Source of the DNA: JBQLZQ01 sp052168355
Lineage (GTDB): Bacteria; Pseudomonadota; Alphaproteobacteria; DSM-16000; Inquilinaceae
Length of the DNA: 64,000 bases
Assembly (NCBI GenBank): GCA_052168355.1
Contig: JBQLZQ010000049.1
Span: forward strand, 174,785-238,784
Reading direction: 5' to 3'
Shown: positions 41,185-50,553 of the stretch, piece by piece
Position numbering within the stretch: the first letter of the stretch is position 1
How the letters are laid out: each line of letters opens with the position of its first letter
Translations under genes and position numbers: made by a program
Notes under the pieces: generated by a model
What the model was told of the DNA's origin: nothing
The model's database searches: none
What the model saw: only the letters and a program-made list of their open reading frames with translations

Positions 41185-44100
41185 ATGGACGGTGACAATA
41201 CAGTAACCGATCGAGACAAGCTTTCCGGTTTGTTCCGATTTGCGCAGGGCATTCTTGCCGCCAAGAACCAAACGCTGATGCGAATGCAGGATACCGGGTT
41301 CGGTTATTTCCCGGAGCCAGATATCAAAGATCTCCCCGGAATAGTGCTCAAACCCGATGATGAAAGCTGGATACAGCTTGCCCGGCTTCGGCCGGGGCGC
41401 CCCCCGGCTCCGAACGATATGCTCGCGGAGTGGCTCGACGGGTTTCCGGACGATCCGGAAACGCCCCCCAAATACAAACAAGTTATCGTTCGCGAAGTGG
41501 ACATCTACGAAATCTCGGAACTGTGCGAAGCAGGTTTGCTCGACATGAACGATGTCCACTTGCTTGAGGACGAAACCACCAGCGAGCGCATGAAGATCGC
41601 TTTGCGCCTTGACATGTTGGACGATCTTCGTATCGCGCTCGAGGATTGGCGAAGGGGGCCTTGGCAGGACTGGGCCATCGAGGAGCGCCCCATCCGGAAA
41701 TCAATTGGGCTCTACAATAGTCTTTTTCGGTTGCACAATCTAATGCACGGAGGAGCCACAGCCTCTCCACCCGAATTGGTATGGGGGATTGGCATCGCTA
41801 AGTGGAAGTATAACAGCCGACAGATCGACATGCCTCTGATCGAACAGCTTGTTGATCTCGAAGTGTTAAAGGGCGGCAATATTTCAATCCGGCCACGCGC
41901 GGTGCGTCCGACATTTAGCCTCAGGCCGTTTGTCGAAATGGATGTTGATGGATCGGCCGCAACGCAAAAACATCTTCAGGAGCAATTCGGGCGGATCGCA
42001 GCCAGCGAAGACGTGGAGATCAGCCCGTTTGAGTCGTCTGACTGGGAAGTCCTTTTGGATGTTGCTGCGACCCGTTTGTCAGCCCGCGCCAAGCATGTTA
42101 CGCGTCGGCAGATTGATGACGGTACAATAGTTGGAGGTCCCGAAGATGATCTCACTGTTTATTCATCCTGGGCGATCTATGGGCGCCCTCGATCCGAAAA
42201 CCTCCGCGAACAGGACTTGGAGGCGCTTCGTTCCAAAATCGAGCAAGTCAGTATTGATGAGAGCCTGCCGAATAGCTTGCGTGGTTTTGTGGGCTCAAAG
42301 CCGAAGCAGGAGGTAGATGACGCTGAGGATTGGGGACTTACGAGGACAGTCTTGAGTGTCAGTCAGGGTGGCAGTGCCGGGAATTGGAGCGATGGGTCGC
42401 CGATTGCCAAAGCGGCGGATATGGGTGCCGAGATCTATACCAATGCAAAGGTCTATTTTTTCCCACTCCCGTACAACGACGAACAAGCCCGGATCATCGA
42501 CCGATTAGAGGTGGAAGATGTCGTAACCGTTACAGGTCCTCCTGGCACCGGCAAAACTCACTCAATTGCGAATATTATTTCTCATTACATGGCAACTGGG
42601 CGGCGCGTACTTGTCACCGCCCGCACCGCGGAGGCGATCTCGGCGGTTCGCGACAAACTCCCCAAGGAACTAGCAAGTCTCGTGATTGCGTCTGTCGCCT
42701 CCGATCGGGATGGTGCAAGGCAGCTTGAAGAGGCGATACAGAAACTCTCGGATGACGTGATCACTCTCAGCGTTGACGAGACCAGGCGTGAGATTTCTCG
42801 AATCGAGGCGGATATCGTTCGTCTCGATCAAGAAAAACGCGATTGCGAAGAAAGGCTCTCGACGATAGCGCACGCCAATCTGAAGCCGCTAAGCTGGGGT
42901 GGCGAAGAACGAACGGCTATGGATCTGGCCAGGGTCCTCGCTGAAACCGCGCCCGCTTACGATTGGATGACAGACCGCCCCTCAAGTGGGCCGCCTGAGG
43001 CGCTCAGCGCAACAGTGGAAAGAATGCGCACGACTCTTCCGAGGATCGGGGAGGATGTCGTCTACATTGATGCTCAACTTCCGGACCCGGCTGAGTTGCC
43101 CACAACGACCGAGATCCTTGAGGCGCATCGGACTGAGCGTGACTACCGAAACAGACCGCAGGAGGACCACTCCGGTCAACCTCGCATGGCGCGGGATACC
43201 GGGGATGTGGAAGATGTGGCCGCGGCTGCACATGCCACTATTAGTGCCCTGATGACCGCTTTGCAGGGATCCGCGTCTTGGGAGCGCGCTCTAATCTCCC
43301 ATCGCTTTCATGCGCACCTATCCGGGAATTTGGAGTCAATCAACGGCGATCCGATTGGACAAGGGTTGAGACTTCTCAACGACCGGCAACCTGGAGCGAT
43401 TGAGTACGACATCGACCTGGTGGAGCGTGAGAAGTTGATCAGCGCCGTGTCTCGCGCTCGGTTCGGCAGCGCGCCGGTGCGGATCGGCTCTTCGATCTTC
43501 AATCGGAGCCTAAAGAACGCCATAGAGAGCATCAGGGTCGACGGTCGTCCCCCTTGTGGTCCCGATGACTGGGAGAGGGCTTATGATGCTCTAAAGGTCG
43601 AAGACCTGCGTCCGCAGATTGTGGCCGTTTGGAGCAAGGAAGAGGCGGCCGGACGATTGCCGGTCTTGCCACAGACCGCAAAAGGCATGGCAGAAGTTAT
43701 GCGTGAGGCGAGGAGCCGTCTCCCTGCCGTCGACTATGCGGTCGAACGACTTCTGGCCGAGGTGAAACGACTAACGCCACTGTTTCCGTATGGGCTTGAC
43801 GTTGAGCGGCTTCTCGGAGACCTCGATTTCGAGCCGGTGCTGAAAGCGCTGCGCGCCAATCTGAAAGACCCGTATGTACCGCCAAAAGCGCTTTCGCAAT
43901 TGGTTGAGTTAGCGGGCGACAGCACTCTTCCCCTTTCTTGTGACCTTCGCAATCTCTGTGCAGCGCTTGGATCGGATGACGTAGGCGAGGATGATCTCAT
44001 AAGAGCGCGCAACGACCTAACGGCAGAGCTCATCCGGCTCGACGAGCTCCGACCGGCGCTGTTGAACCTTGATAAGGATATCAACGAACTGCGTACTGCA

Positions 44101-46569
44101 GGGGCGCCGAATTGGGCTTCAGCCTGCCTTGCCGAGCCGTCGGAAGCGGATCGGATACTCAGGATAGACTGGCGCGATGCTTGGGACTGGGCCCTATTCA
44201 AGGGCGCGATTGATAGCATAACTGCCTTGGGAAACGGCGATACGTGGCGTGACAAGAAGGCCGAGCTGAGCAGGAACCGGGAACGCCAACTAGAGTTGCT
44301 CATTCGAGCGCGTACGCTTCTTGGTCTAAAGAAACGGCTGACGGCTCCGGTACAAACGGCGTTGGCGACTTTCACTGCCGCAGTGAGGCGTCTTGGCCGC
44401 GGAACTGGAAGTAGCGCAGTACGCTTCAGAAAGGCGATTCGAGTTGCCGCTATTGAAGCAGCACCGGCAGCTCCCGTCTGGATTATGCCGGAATACAAGA
44501 TTGCCGAACAGCTTCCGCCCGACCTTGAGAATTTTGATCTGGTAATACTTGATGAGGCCTCACAATCAGACATTACGGCGATCAGTGCGCTCGCCCGAGG
44601 CAAAAAGCATCTGATCGTGGGTGACGAGCGTCAGGTCAGTCCCTCCGCTGTAGGCGTGCCACAAAACAAGATCGACATCCTTCGGGAAGAGCATCTCGGC
44701 TCTCTACCTAACAGGAACGTCATCGACGAAAACACCTCCGTTTTTGATATCGCGATGCAGATGTATCCCAAGTCGCACCTTATGCTGCGAGAGCACTTCC
44801 GTTGCGCCGAGCCGATCATTCAGTTCTCAACTCGTTTCTACAATGACCGCTTGGTACCACTTCGGGTTCCAAAGGCCTCGGAGCGGTTTGATCCGCCCCT
44901 CGTCGACGTCCTGGTGAAGGCCGGAAAACGCGAGGGCGACAAAAATGAAGCAGAAGCACGGTTCATCGTAGATGAAATCGCGTTGATCGCACAGGATCCA
45001 AGTCATGCGCATCGCGACATCGCTGTCATATCCCTTATTGGCCACAAACAGGCAGAACATATTGAGCGGATGCTGATCGAAGATCATCGAGTCGGAACAG
45101 ATGCAATGGAGCGGTTTCGTGTTGTGTGTGGCGATAGCCGCACCATGCAGGGGCAGGAGCGTAGTGTGGTCTTCCTATCGATGGTCGCCGCGCCAGAGAC
45201 CGTCCGTATGCATAGTTCGCAAGGTGATGCCCAGCGCTTCAACGTTGCTCTCAGCCGCGCGCGCGATCGACTTTATCTGGTTCGCTCGGTGTCGACGCAT
45301 CAATTGAAGCCCGGCGATCTCAAACTCGAAGTACTCAAGCATTTTGAGGATCCGATGCCTGAGGGACGGCGTCAGTCGGGAGAGGGTATCCTCGACCGCT
45401 GCGAATCCCCTTTTGAGCGAGAGGTGTGCGGACGACTGCTTGACGCCAACTATCGTGTTCGATCTCAGGTTAAGGCCGGGCCGTATCGTATCGATCTGGT
45501 CGTCGAGGGTGCCGACGACCGGCGGCTGGCGATCGAACTTGATGGCGACCGATGGCACGGCCCTGAGAAGTGGGCGGAGGACATGGCTCGTCAGGCGGCG
45601 CTTGAACGGGCGGGCTGGACATTTTGGCGCGTTTTCGGAAGTCAGTGGGTTTCTGACACTGGTTATTGGTGGCAGAGCCTTGTCAGTACAATGACTGCGA
45701 TGGGTATTGAACCTATTGGAGCGGATGCCTCCGACGGGTTCTTTACGGAGCACCGCGTGGTTGAAGCCGCTGGTGGATCAAAGACTGACGGTTTCCCGCC
45801 GTCGGTGAGCGACGGTTCCGGTGGCTCATCGCTGCCAGAGCCTCCTGTAAGCGTGAACACGAGGATGACCGAAAGCAAAGCTCTGCGAGGCGGAATGGAC
45901 AACAGTGCCAATTCCGACATCGAAGGTGACGCCCAATCATCGTTACTCGAGGAACCGGCGAGGCGTACAGGTGATGATCAGCTTTGGAAGCCGGAAGCTG
46001 GCCGCGTGCTGAGTGCGTCACTTGATGAGTTGGATTCCGCCGTCGAGGCTGAACCATTATCGAAGGCGAAAGAGGGAGCCGCTCCAAAACTGGATGGTGG
46101 GCGATTTTACGATGAAGACTACCGCGAGACCTTGCAGTCCATCGGCTGCAGAATTGTAGATGCTGCCGGTCCTATCACTTTTAAGCACCTTTGCGATCAA
46201 ATCGCACGTCTTCATGGTTTTCAAAGAACAGGACCGGAAATCAAGCGGATTATTTGGCGGGCAATGAGTCGAGTTCGTGCTCGGTCGCGCGGTCCGGACG
46301 AAGTGGAAGTGCTCTGGCCAGACGGGATGCGCATATCGACGTATGTTCCGTTCCGAGGGATGAAGGTTGCTGGTGTGGCGCGGAATTGGTCCGACCTTCC
46401 CTATCCCGAGAAGCTTGGTCTTGCGAATGAGATACTGATCGACAACCACGCCGACCCCGGACTTGCGATGAGCCGAGCCGTAGGGTTGACGCGCCTGCGC
46501 AACAACACTCGTCAGGAAATCGAAGCGGTGTTGGCGGTTGCGCGAGATGATGCCGAGTCCAACCATTGA
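41185..46569 (+). CDS. Large SF1 helicase with C-terminal Vsr/DUF559-like nuclease and DUF3320 domains (Hhe-like candidate defence protein)
   Basis: 1794 residues. Residues ~1-430: no recognised family. Upf1-like SF1 helicase: Walker A GPPGTGKT at 451-458, Walker B DEAS at 1123-1126, GDERQVSPS just after, QGQERSVVF near 1321 and FNVALSRARDR from 1351; the ~600 residues between motifs I and II are a large, largely helical insertion. Residues ~1407-1490: PD-(D/E)XK/Vsr-like nuclease with SPFEREV (E1411), YRIDLV (D1437) and ELDGDRWHG (E1451, D1453). Residues ~1645-1790 match DUF3320. This order is that of the DUF4011-helicase-Vsr proteins reported as single-gene anti-phage systems (Hhe); a DUF4011 domain itself I cannot confirm. 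GC is 52-57% in sampled lines against about 67% around it. Confidence 0.82.
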   Translation: MDGDNTVTDRDKLSGLFRFAQGILAAKNQTLMRMQDTGFGYFPEPDIKDLPGIVLKPDDESWIQLARLRPGRPPAPNDMLAEWLDGFPDDPETPPKYKQVIVREVDIYEISELCEAGLLDMNDVHLLEDETTSERMKIALRLDMLDDLRIALEDWRRGPWQDWAIEERPIRKSIGLYNSLFRLHNLMHGGATASPPELVWGIGIAKWKYNSRQIDMPLIEQLVDLEVLKGGNISIRPRAVRPTFSLRPFVEMDVDGSAATQKHLQEQFGRIAASEDVEISPFESSDWEVLLDVAATRLSARAKHVTRRQIDDGTIVGGPEDDLTVYSSWAIYGRPRSENLREQDLEALRSKIEQVSIDESLPNSLRGFVGSKPKQEVDDAEDWGLTRTVLSVSQGGSAGNWSDGSPIAKAADMGAEIYTNAKVYFFPLPYNDEQARIIDRLEVEDVVTVTGPPGTGKTHSIANIISHYMATGRRVLVTARTAEAISAVRDKLPKELASLVIASVASDRDGARQLEEAIQKLSDDVITLSVDETRREISRIEADIVRLDQEKRDCEERLSTIAHANLKPLSWGGEERTAMDLARVLAETAPAYDWMTDRPSSGPPEALSATVERMRTTLPRIGEDVVYIDAQLPDPAELPTTTEILEAHRTERDYRNRPQEDHSGQPRMARDTGDVEDVAAAAHATISALMTALQGSASWERALISHRFHAHLSGNLESINGDPIGQGLRLLNDRQPGAIEYDIDLVEREKLISAVSRARFGSAPVRIGSSIFNRSLKNAIESIRVDGRPPCGPDDWERAYDALKVEDLRPQIVAVWSKEEAAGRLPVLPQTAKGMAEVMREARSRLPAVDYAVERLLAEVKRLTPLFPYGLDVERLLGDLDFEPVLKALRANLKDPYVPPKALSQLVELAGDSTLPLSCDLRNLCAALGSDDVGEDDLIRARNDLTAELIRLDELRPALLNLDKDINELRTAGAPNWASACLAEPSEADRILRIDWRDAWDWALFKGAIDSITALGNGDTWRDKKAELSRNRERQLELLIRARTLLGLKKRLTAPVQTALATFTAAVRRLGRGTGSSAVRFRKAIRVAAIEAAPAAPVWIMPEYKIAEQLPPDLENFDLVILDEASQSDITAISALARGKKHLIVGDERQVSPSAVGVPQNKIDILREEHLGSLPNRNVIDENTSVFDIAMQMYPKSHLMLREHFRCAEPIIQFSTRFYNDRLVPLRVPKASERFDPPLVDVLVKAGKREGDKNEAEARFIVDEIALIAQDPSHAHRDIAVISLIGHKQAEHIERMLIEDHRVGTDAMERFRVVCGDSRTMQGQERSVVFLSMVAAPETVRMHSSQGDAQRFNVALSRARDRLYLVRSVSTHQLKPGDLKLEVLKHFEDPMPEGRRQSGEGILDRCESPFEREVCGRLLDANYRVRSQVKAGPYRIDLVVEGADDRRLAIELDGDRWHGPEKWAEDMARQAALERAGWTFWRVFGSQWVSDTGYWWQSLVSTMTAMGIEPIGADASDGFFTEHRVVEAAGGSKTDGFPPSVSDGSGGSSLPEPPVSVNTRMTESKALRGGMDNSANSDIEGDAQSSLLEEPARRTGDDQLWKPEAGRVLSASLDELDSAVEAEPLSKAKEGAAPKLDGGRFYDEDYRETLQSIGCRIVDAAGPITFKHLCDQIARLHGFQRTGPEIKRIIWRAMSRVRARSRGPDEVEVLWPDGMRISTYVPFRGMKVAGVARNWSDLPYPEKLGLANEILIDNHADPGLAMSRAVGLTRLRNNTRQEIEAVLAVARDDAESNH

Positions 46570-46579
46570 AGTACCGGCG

Positions 46580-46750
46580 CGCCCCACGGGTCGCCCCGGT
46601 CGCCCAACAGTGATACCATAAGTTCAGAAACGCGGGCGCCAAGGCCCAGAACGTCGGGTCGGCCGCTCCGGATCGGATGAGGGCCTGGTCAAACAGGCTC
46701 AACGACGCCTGAAACAACCAACGGGTGATATCATGGGGGGAATACAGCAT
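46580..46750 (-). pseudogene. Possible truncated gene remnant at the right edge of the helicase insert
   Basis: On the minus strand an ATG at 46750 opens a frame reading SLSLFDQALIRSGAADPTF, then WALAPAFLNLWYHCW, which looks like genuine amphipathic protein sequence rather than a shadow frame. Sense-like character ends near 46580, next to the helicase stop, beyond which the frame runs antisense to the helicase gene. It may be the N-terminal stub of a host gene broken by the insertion. No ribosome-binding site is visible, and the start overlaps the EF-G-like gene. Confidence 0.3.
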
Positions 46751-48763
46751 CCGGCGGCGCCGCGTTGCGTGGCGCTTGTCGGTCCGCAATCGTCCGGCAA
46801 GACCACGCTGCTCGAAAGCATTCTGTCGATAACCGGCGCGATCGGGCGCAAGGGGTCGGTCAAGGCCGGCACCACCGTTGGCGACCGGTCCGACGAAGCC
46901 CGCGCCCGCCAGATCAGCACCGAGACGACCATCGCCTCCACCCGCTATCTGGACGAAGCCTGGACGGTGCTGGACTGCCCCGGCTCGGTCGAGCTGGCGC
47001 AGGACGCGCATGAGGCCCTGATGGTGGTCGACGCCGCCGTCATCGTCTGCGAGCCGGAGCCCGAGAAGGTCGTGGCCCTGGCGCCCCTGCTGCATTTTCT
47101 GGACGACCTGGCCATCCCACACCTGGTGTTCATCAACAAGATGGACACCGCCACGGTGCGCGTCCGCCACATGCTCCAGGCGCTTCAGGGCGTATCGTCG
47201 CGGCCGCTTATCCTGCGCCAGGTCCCCATCCGCCGGGAAGGGGGCGTTACCGGCTATGTCGATCTGGTGTCGGAGCGGGCCTACACCTACAAGGCCAGCG
47301 AGGCCTCGGACCTGATCCGGCTGCCCGAAAGCGTCGTGGAGCGGGAACAGGAAGCGCGTCAGGAGATGCTGGAGGCGTTGGCCGATTTCGACGACGGGCT
47401 GATGGAGCAGCTTCTGGAGGACGTTCAGCCGGCCAAGAAGAATGTCTACGACCTGATCGCCGCCGATCTGGCGGACGATCTGATCGTCCCCGTCCTTCTG
47501 GGCGCGGCGGAGCAGGACAACGGCGTGCGGCGGCTGCTCAAGACCCTGCGCCACGACGTTCCCGAGCCGGCGACGACGGCCGCGCGGCTGGGGCTGGACG
47601 GTGACGGTTCGACGATGGCGCAGGTTTTCAAGACGGCGTATGTGCCGCATTTGGGCAAGCTGTCCCTGGCCCGGGTCTGGCGCGGCCCGCTGGAGGATGG
47701 ACAGACGGTCGGCGAGGCCAAGACCGGCGGTCTTTTCCATATTCACGGCGATACCCACACCAAGGTCGCGGCCGCCGAGACCGGTGAGGTGGTGGCCATC
47801 GGCCGGGTGGACGGGCTGGCGACCGGCGACCTCATCGACGGCCAGGCAAGCGCCCGCCCGATGGCCTGGCCCGACCCGCCGTCACCCGTCTATGCCCATT
47901 CCGTCATCGTCGAAAACCGCAACGAAGAGGTGAAGCTGACCGCGGCGCTACAAAAACTGTGCGAGGAGGATTCGGCGCTCGAGACGGCGCACGAACCCGA
48001 CACGGGCGAATTGCTGCTGCGCGGCCAGGGCGACATCCACCTGCAGATCGCCATGGAGCGGCTGCGCCGCCGTTATAACGTCGGCGTAACGCCGGTGCCG
48101 CCGCGCGTGCCCTACAAGGAAACCATCCGCAAGCGGACGACCGAGCACACGCGGTTCAAAAGGCAGACCGGCGGCCACGGCCAGTTCGCCGACATTCATG
48201 TGGAGATCCGGCCGTTGCCGCGCGGCGACGGCTTTCAGTTCGAGGACAGGATCGTCGGCGGCGCCATCCCGCGGCAATACATCCCCGGCGTCGAGGCGGG
48301 GATACGCGACGCCCTGACGCGCGGACCGCTGGGGTTTCCGGTCGTCGATGTGGCGGTCACCTTGACCGACGGGCAGTTCCACAGCGTCGACAGTTCCGAA
48401 CAGGCATTCCGCACCGCCGGGCGCATGGCCATGACCGCGGCACTCCCAAAATGCGAGCCGGTTCTGCTGGAGCCGGTCCATGAGGTCTCGATCTTCACGC
48501 CCAACGATTTTACCGCCAAGGCGCAGCGCATCTTGAGTTCCCGCCGGGGCCAGATCCTGGGCTTCGACGCGCGGCCCGGCTGGCCGGGCTGGGACGAGGT
48601 CAAGGCCCATCTGCCCCAGGCCGACCTGCACGACCTGATCATCGAGCTGCGGTCGCTCACCTTCGGCGTCGGCAGCTATGTGGCCCGCTACGATCACCTG
48701 ACACCGGTCACCGGCAAGCAGGCGGCGCGGGTGCTGGACACCAATCAGGCGGTGGCGTCGTGA
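46733..48763 (+). CDS. Elongation factor G-like translational GTPase
   Basis: 676 residues, somewhat shorter than canonical EF-G (~700). G1 GPQSSGKTT at 17-25 and G4 NKMD at 135-138 are present. The G3 motif is DCPGS at 81-85, so the catalytic His of DxxGH is Ser85. Domains II-V follow (VFKTAYVPHLGKLSLARVWRG, GQGDIHLQIAMERLRRRY, QTGGHGQFADIHVEI, and PVHEVSIFTPNDFTAKAQRILSSRRGQILGFDARPGW). This matches the proteobacterial EF-G-like paralogues of unclear role rather than the essential fusA. GTP hydrolysis may be slow or need another trigger. Confidence 0.88.
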   Translation: MGGIQHPAAPRCVALVGPQSSGKTTLLESILSITGAIGRKGSVKAGTTVGDRSDEARARQISTETTIASTRYLDEAWTVLDCPGSVELAQDAHEALMVVDAAVIVCEPEPEKVVALAPLLHFLDDLAIPHLVFINKMDTATVRVRHMLQALQGVSSRPLILRQVPIRREGGVTGYVDLVSERAYTYKASEASDLIRLPESVVEREQEARQEMLEALADFDDGLMEQLLEDVQPAKKNVYDLIAADLADDLIVPVLLGAAEQDNGVRRLLKTLRHDVPEPATTAARLGLDGDGSTMAQVFKTAYVPHLGKLSLARVWRGPLEDGQTVGEAKTGGLFHIHGDTHTKVAAAETGEVVAIGRVDGLATGDLIDGQASARPMAWPDPPSPVYAHSVIVENRNEEVKLTAALQKLCEEDSALETAHEPDTGELLLRGQGDIHLQIAMERLRRRYNVGVTPVPPRVPYKETIRKRTTEHTRFKRQTGGHGQFADIHVEIRPLPRGDGFQFEDRIVGGAIPRQYIPGVEAGIRDALTRGPLGFPVVDVAVTLTDGQFHSVDSSEQAFRTAGRMAMTAALPKCEPVLLEPVHEVSIFTPNDFTAKAQRILSSRRGQILGFDARPGWPGWDEVKAHLPQADLHDLIIELRSLTFGVGSYVARYDHLTPVTGKQAARVLDTNQAVAS

Positions 48764-48776
48764 CCGGGTGGACCCC

Positions 48777-49469
48777 ATGACCGGCGGCGAAAGCGTTCTG
48801 ATCGTCGGGGCGGGGGCGGGATTGAGCGCCGCGCTGGCCCGGCTGTGCGCGGCCGACGGCATGACCGTCGCCCTGGCGGCGCGCAGCCCGGACAAGCTGG
48901 CCGCCCTGGCCGACGACATCGGCGCCGCCCGGTACGCCTGCGACGCCAGCCGGCCGGAGGACGTGGCCGGGCTGTTCGACCGGGTGACGGAACGGCACGG
49001 CGCGCCCTCCCTGGTGGTCTACAACCCCAGCGCCCGGGCCCGCGGTCCCATCGTCGATCTCGACCCCGATGCGGTGGCCCAGGCGCTGATGGTCACCTGC
49101 TACGGCGGGTTCCTGGTCGGGCAGGCGGCGGCGCGGGCGATGCTGGAACGCGGTTCCGGAACCATCCTGTTCACCGGCGCGTCGGCCAGCGTCAAGGGCT
49201 ATGCGCGGTCCGCCTCCTTCGCCATGGGCAAGTTCGGGCTGCGCGGCCTGGCCCAGAGCATGGCGCGGGAACTGGCGCCGCAGAACATCCATGTCGGCCA
49301 CATCGTCATCGACGGCGGCATCGCCCCGCCGGGCGGGGCAAAAGGCGCCGGCCCGGACGCCATGCTGTCGCCCGACGCCATCGCCCGGACCTACCTGTTC
49401 CTCCACCGCCAGCACCGCAGCGCCTGGACCTGGGAGATCGAGCTCAGGCCGTGGGTGGAGACGTTCTAG
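48777..49469 (+). CDS. Short-chain dehydrogenase/reductase, divergent (Phe at catalytic Tyr)
   Basis: 230 residues from ATG 48777, 13 bp after the EF-G-like stop; GTG 48768 is an alternative start. The nucleotide motif is GAGAGLSAALARL. The usual YxxxK reads F148-A-M-G-K152, so the catalytic Tyr is Phe, while Ser136/138 and Lys152 remain. C-terminal half ARELAPQNIHVGHIVIDGGI belongs to an SDR subgroup often carrying this change. Dehydrogenase activity is therefore doubtful; another reaction or a binding role is possible. Confidence 0.82.
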   Translation: MTGGESVLIVGAGAGLSAALARLCAADGMTVALAARSPDKLAALADDIGAARYACDASRPEDVAGLFDRVTERHGAPSLVVYNPSARARGPIVDLDPDAVAQALMVTCYGGFLVGQAAARAMLERGSGTILFTGASASVKGYARSASFAMGKFGLRGLAQSMARELAPQNIHVGHIVIDGGIAPPGGAKGAGPDAMLSPDAIARTYLFLHRQHRSAWTWEIELRPWVETF

Positions 49470-49758
49470 GGTCAGGACTCATACCCAAAACGGTGCCGGT
49501 AGGGGCAATGCAGCTCACCTTTCGGGCCGCCTTCGAACCGCGACGGCACCGCCGATGAAGTCGGCCGACGCCCTGTTTTCGGACCGCATCGAAGCGAACA
49601 TCCGGGCCAGAAGACCCAGATGACGGCTACGAGCCCGAATTGACCGATGCCGCATCGAGCGTATTGTGGCGGGAACGATAGCGTAGCGGACATTGGCAGC
49701 CGATAGGCCCGACATCAAAGAAGATTTTCGAGTGTGCCGTACCAGTATAGCATGAACC
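49470..49758. other. Intergenic region without a recognisable gene
   Basis: About 290 bp between the SDR gene and the dienelactone hydrolase gene. Composition falls from host-like to more AT-rich towards the right, and short frames show no convincing protein. The last ~60 bp (GTGTGCCGTACCAGTATAGC region) could hold the hydrolase promoter. Confidence 0.4.
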
Positions 49759-50388
49759 ATGGAAACAATCGCTCCAAGCGGGGAGCCGAAAGGCGCGGTA
49801 CTTGTCATACATTCATGGTGGGGACTGACGGCGTCATTCCGAGAATATGGATCAGTCCTTTCCGATGCGGGGTATTTCATCGGCCTTGCCGACCTTTTTG
49901 ACGGCAAGACTGCGGAAACAGAAGCGGAAGCCAGAGCGCTTCGCGCTCGTCCACGACGGACACCGATGTACAAGAAACTAGCTGCAGACATTGCAGCACT
50001 CTGCGCTGTAGTCGAAACTGGCGATCCGAAAATCGGCATCGTTGGTTTTTCTATGGGCGGACATTGGGCCGTGTGGTTGGCTCAAAGAGCTGAGTACAAC
50101 GTCGCAGCAACTGCACTCTACTATGCGGCCCGTGCGGGTGATTTCTCCGATTGTCGGTCAGGCATCATCGCGCATTTCGCCGAGCAGGATTCCTTCGTCA
50201 CAAAAAACGCCCGCAGAAATATGGAGCGGGCCATTCACAAGTCAGGGTGCAACTATCACGCCCACGATTACCCAAACACACTTCACTGGTTCGCGGAGTC
50301 GGCTCGGCCTTCGGAATTCGACGAGGGTATGGCCCGCCTGGCATTGAATCGAGACTTGGACCATTTCCAAAGGAACTTGAGAACGTAA
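49759..50388 (+). CDS. Dienelactone hydrolase family protein
   Basis: 209 residues. AVLVIHSWWGL near the start, the nucleophile elbow GFSMGGHWAVWLAQ (Ser rather than the Cys of classical DLH), Asp in HFAEQDSFV and His in NTLHWFAE complete the triad. It hydrolyses an ester or lactone of unknown identity. GC is about 58% in sampled lines and the codon choice is looser than in neighbours, so recent transfer is possible; non-coding stretches flank it on both sides. Confidence 0.82.
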   Translation: METIAPSGEPKGAVLVIHSWWGLTASFREYGSVLSDAGYFIGLADLFDGKTAETEAEARALRARPRRTPMYKKLAADIAALCAVVETGDPKIGIVGFSMGGHWAVWLAQRAEYNVAATALYYAARAGDFSDCRSGIIAHFAEQDSFVTKNARRNMERAIHKSGCNYHAHDYPNTLHWFAESARPSEFDEGMARLALNRDLDHFQRNLRT

Positions 50389-50553
50389 CGCAATGACCGC
50401 TTTGGCTTCTGAAACGGTCATCCAGACATCAATCCGAGACGTCCGCTCAGCCGCCATTACTCCAGTTTTGGTGAACTTCCGCTATCCCGACAAGCGGTCG
50501 CCGTCTAATCCTGTTCGTAGGTCCTGGCCCTGGATCTCGGTGTCGCCGACGCC

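Noticed and set aside
46250..47758. A 502-codon minus-strand reading frame across the helicase/EF-G-like junction
   Set aside because: Most of it is antisense to the EF-G-like and helicase genes with low-complexity content. Only the short stretch at 46580-46750 looks protein-like, and it is reported separately as a possible remnant.
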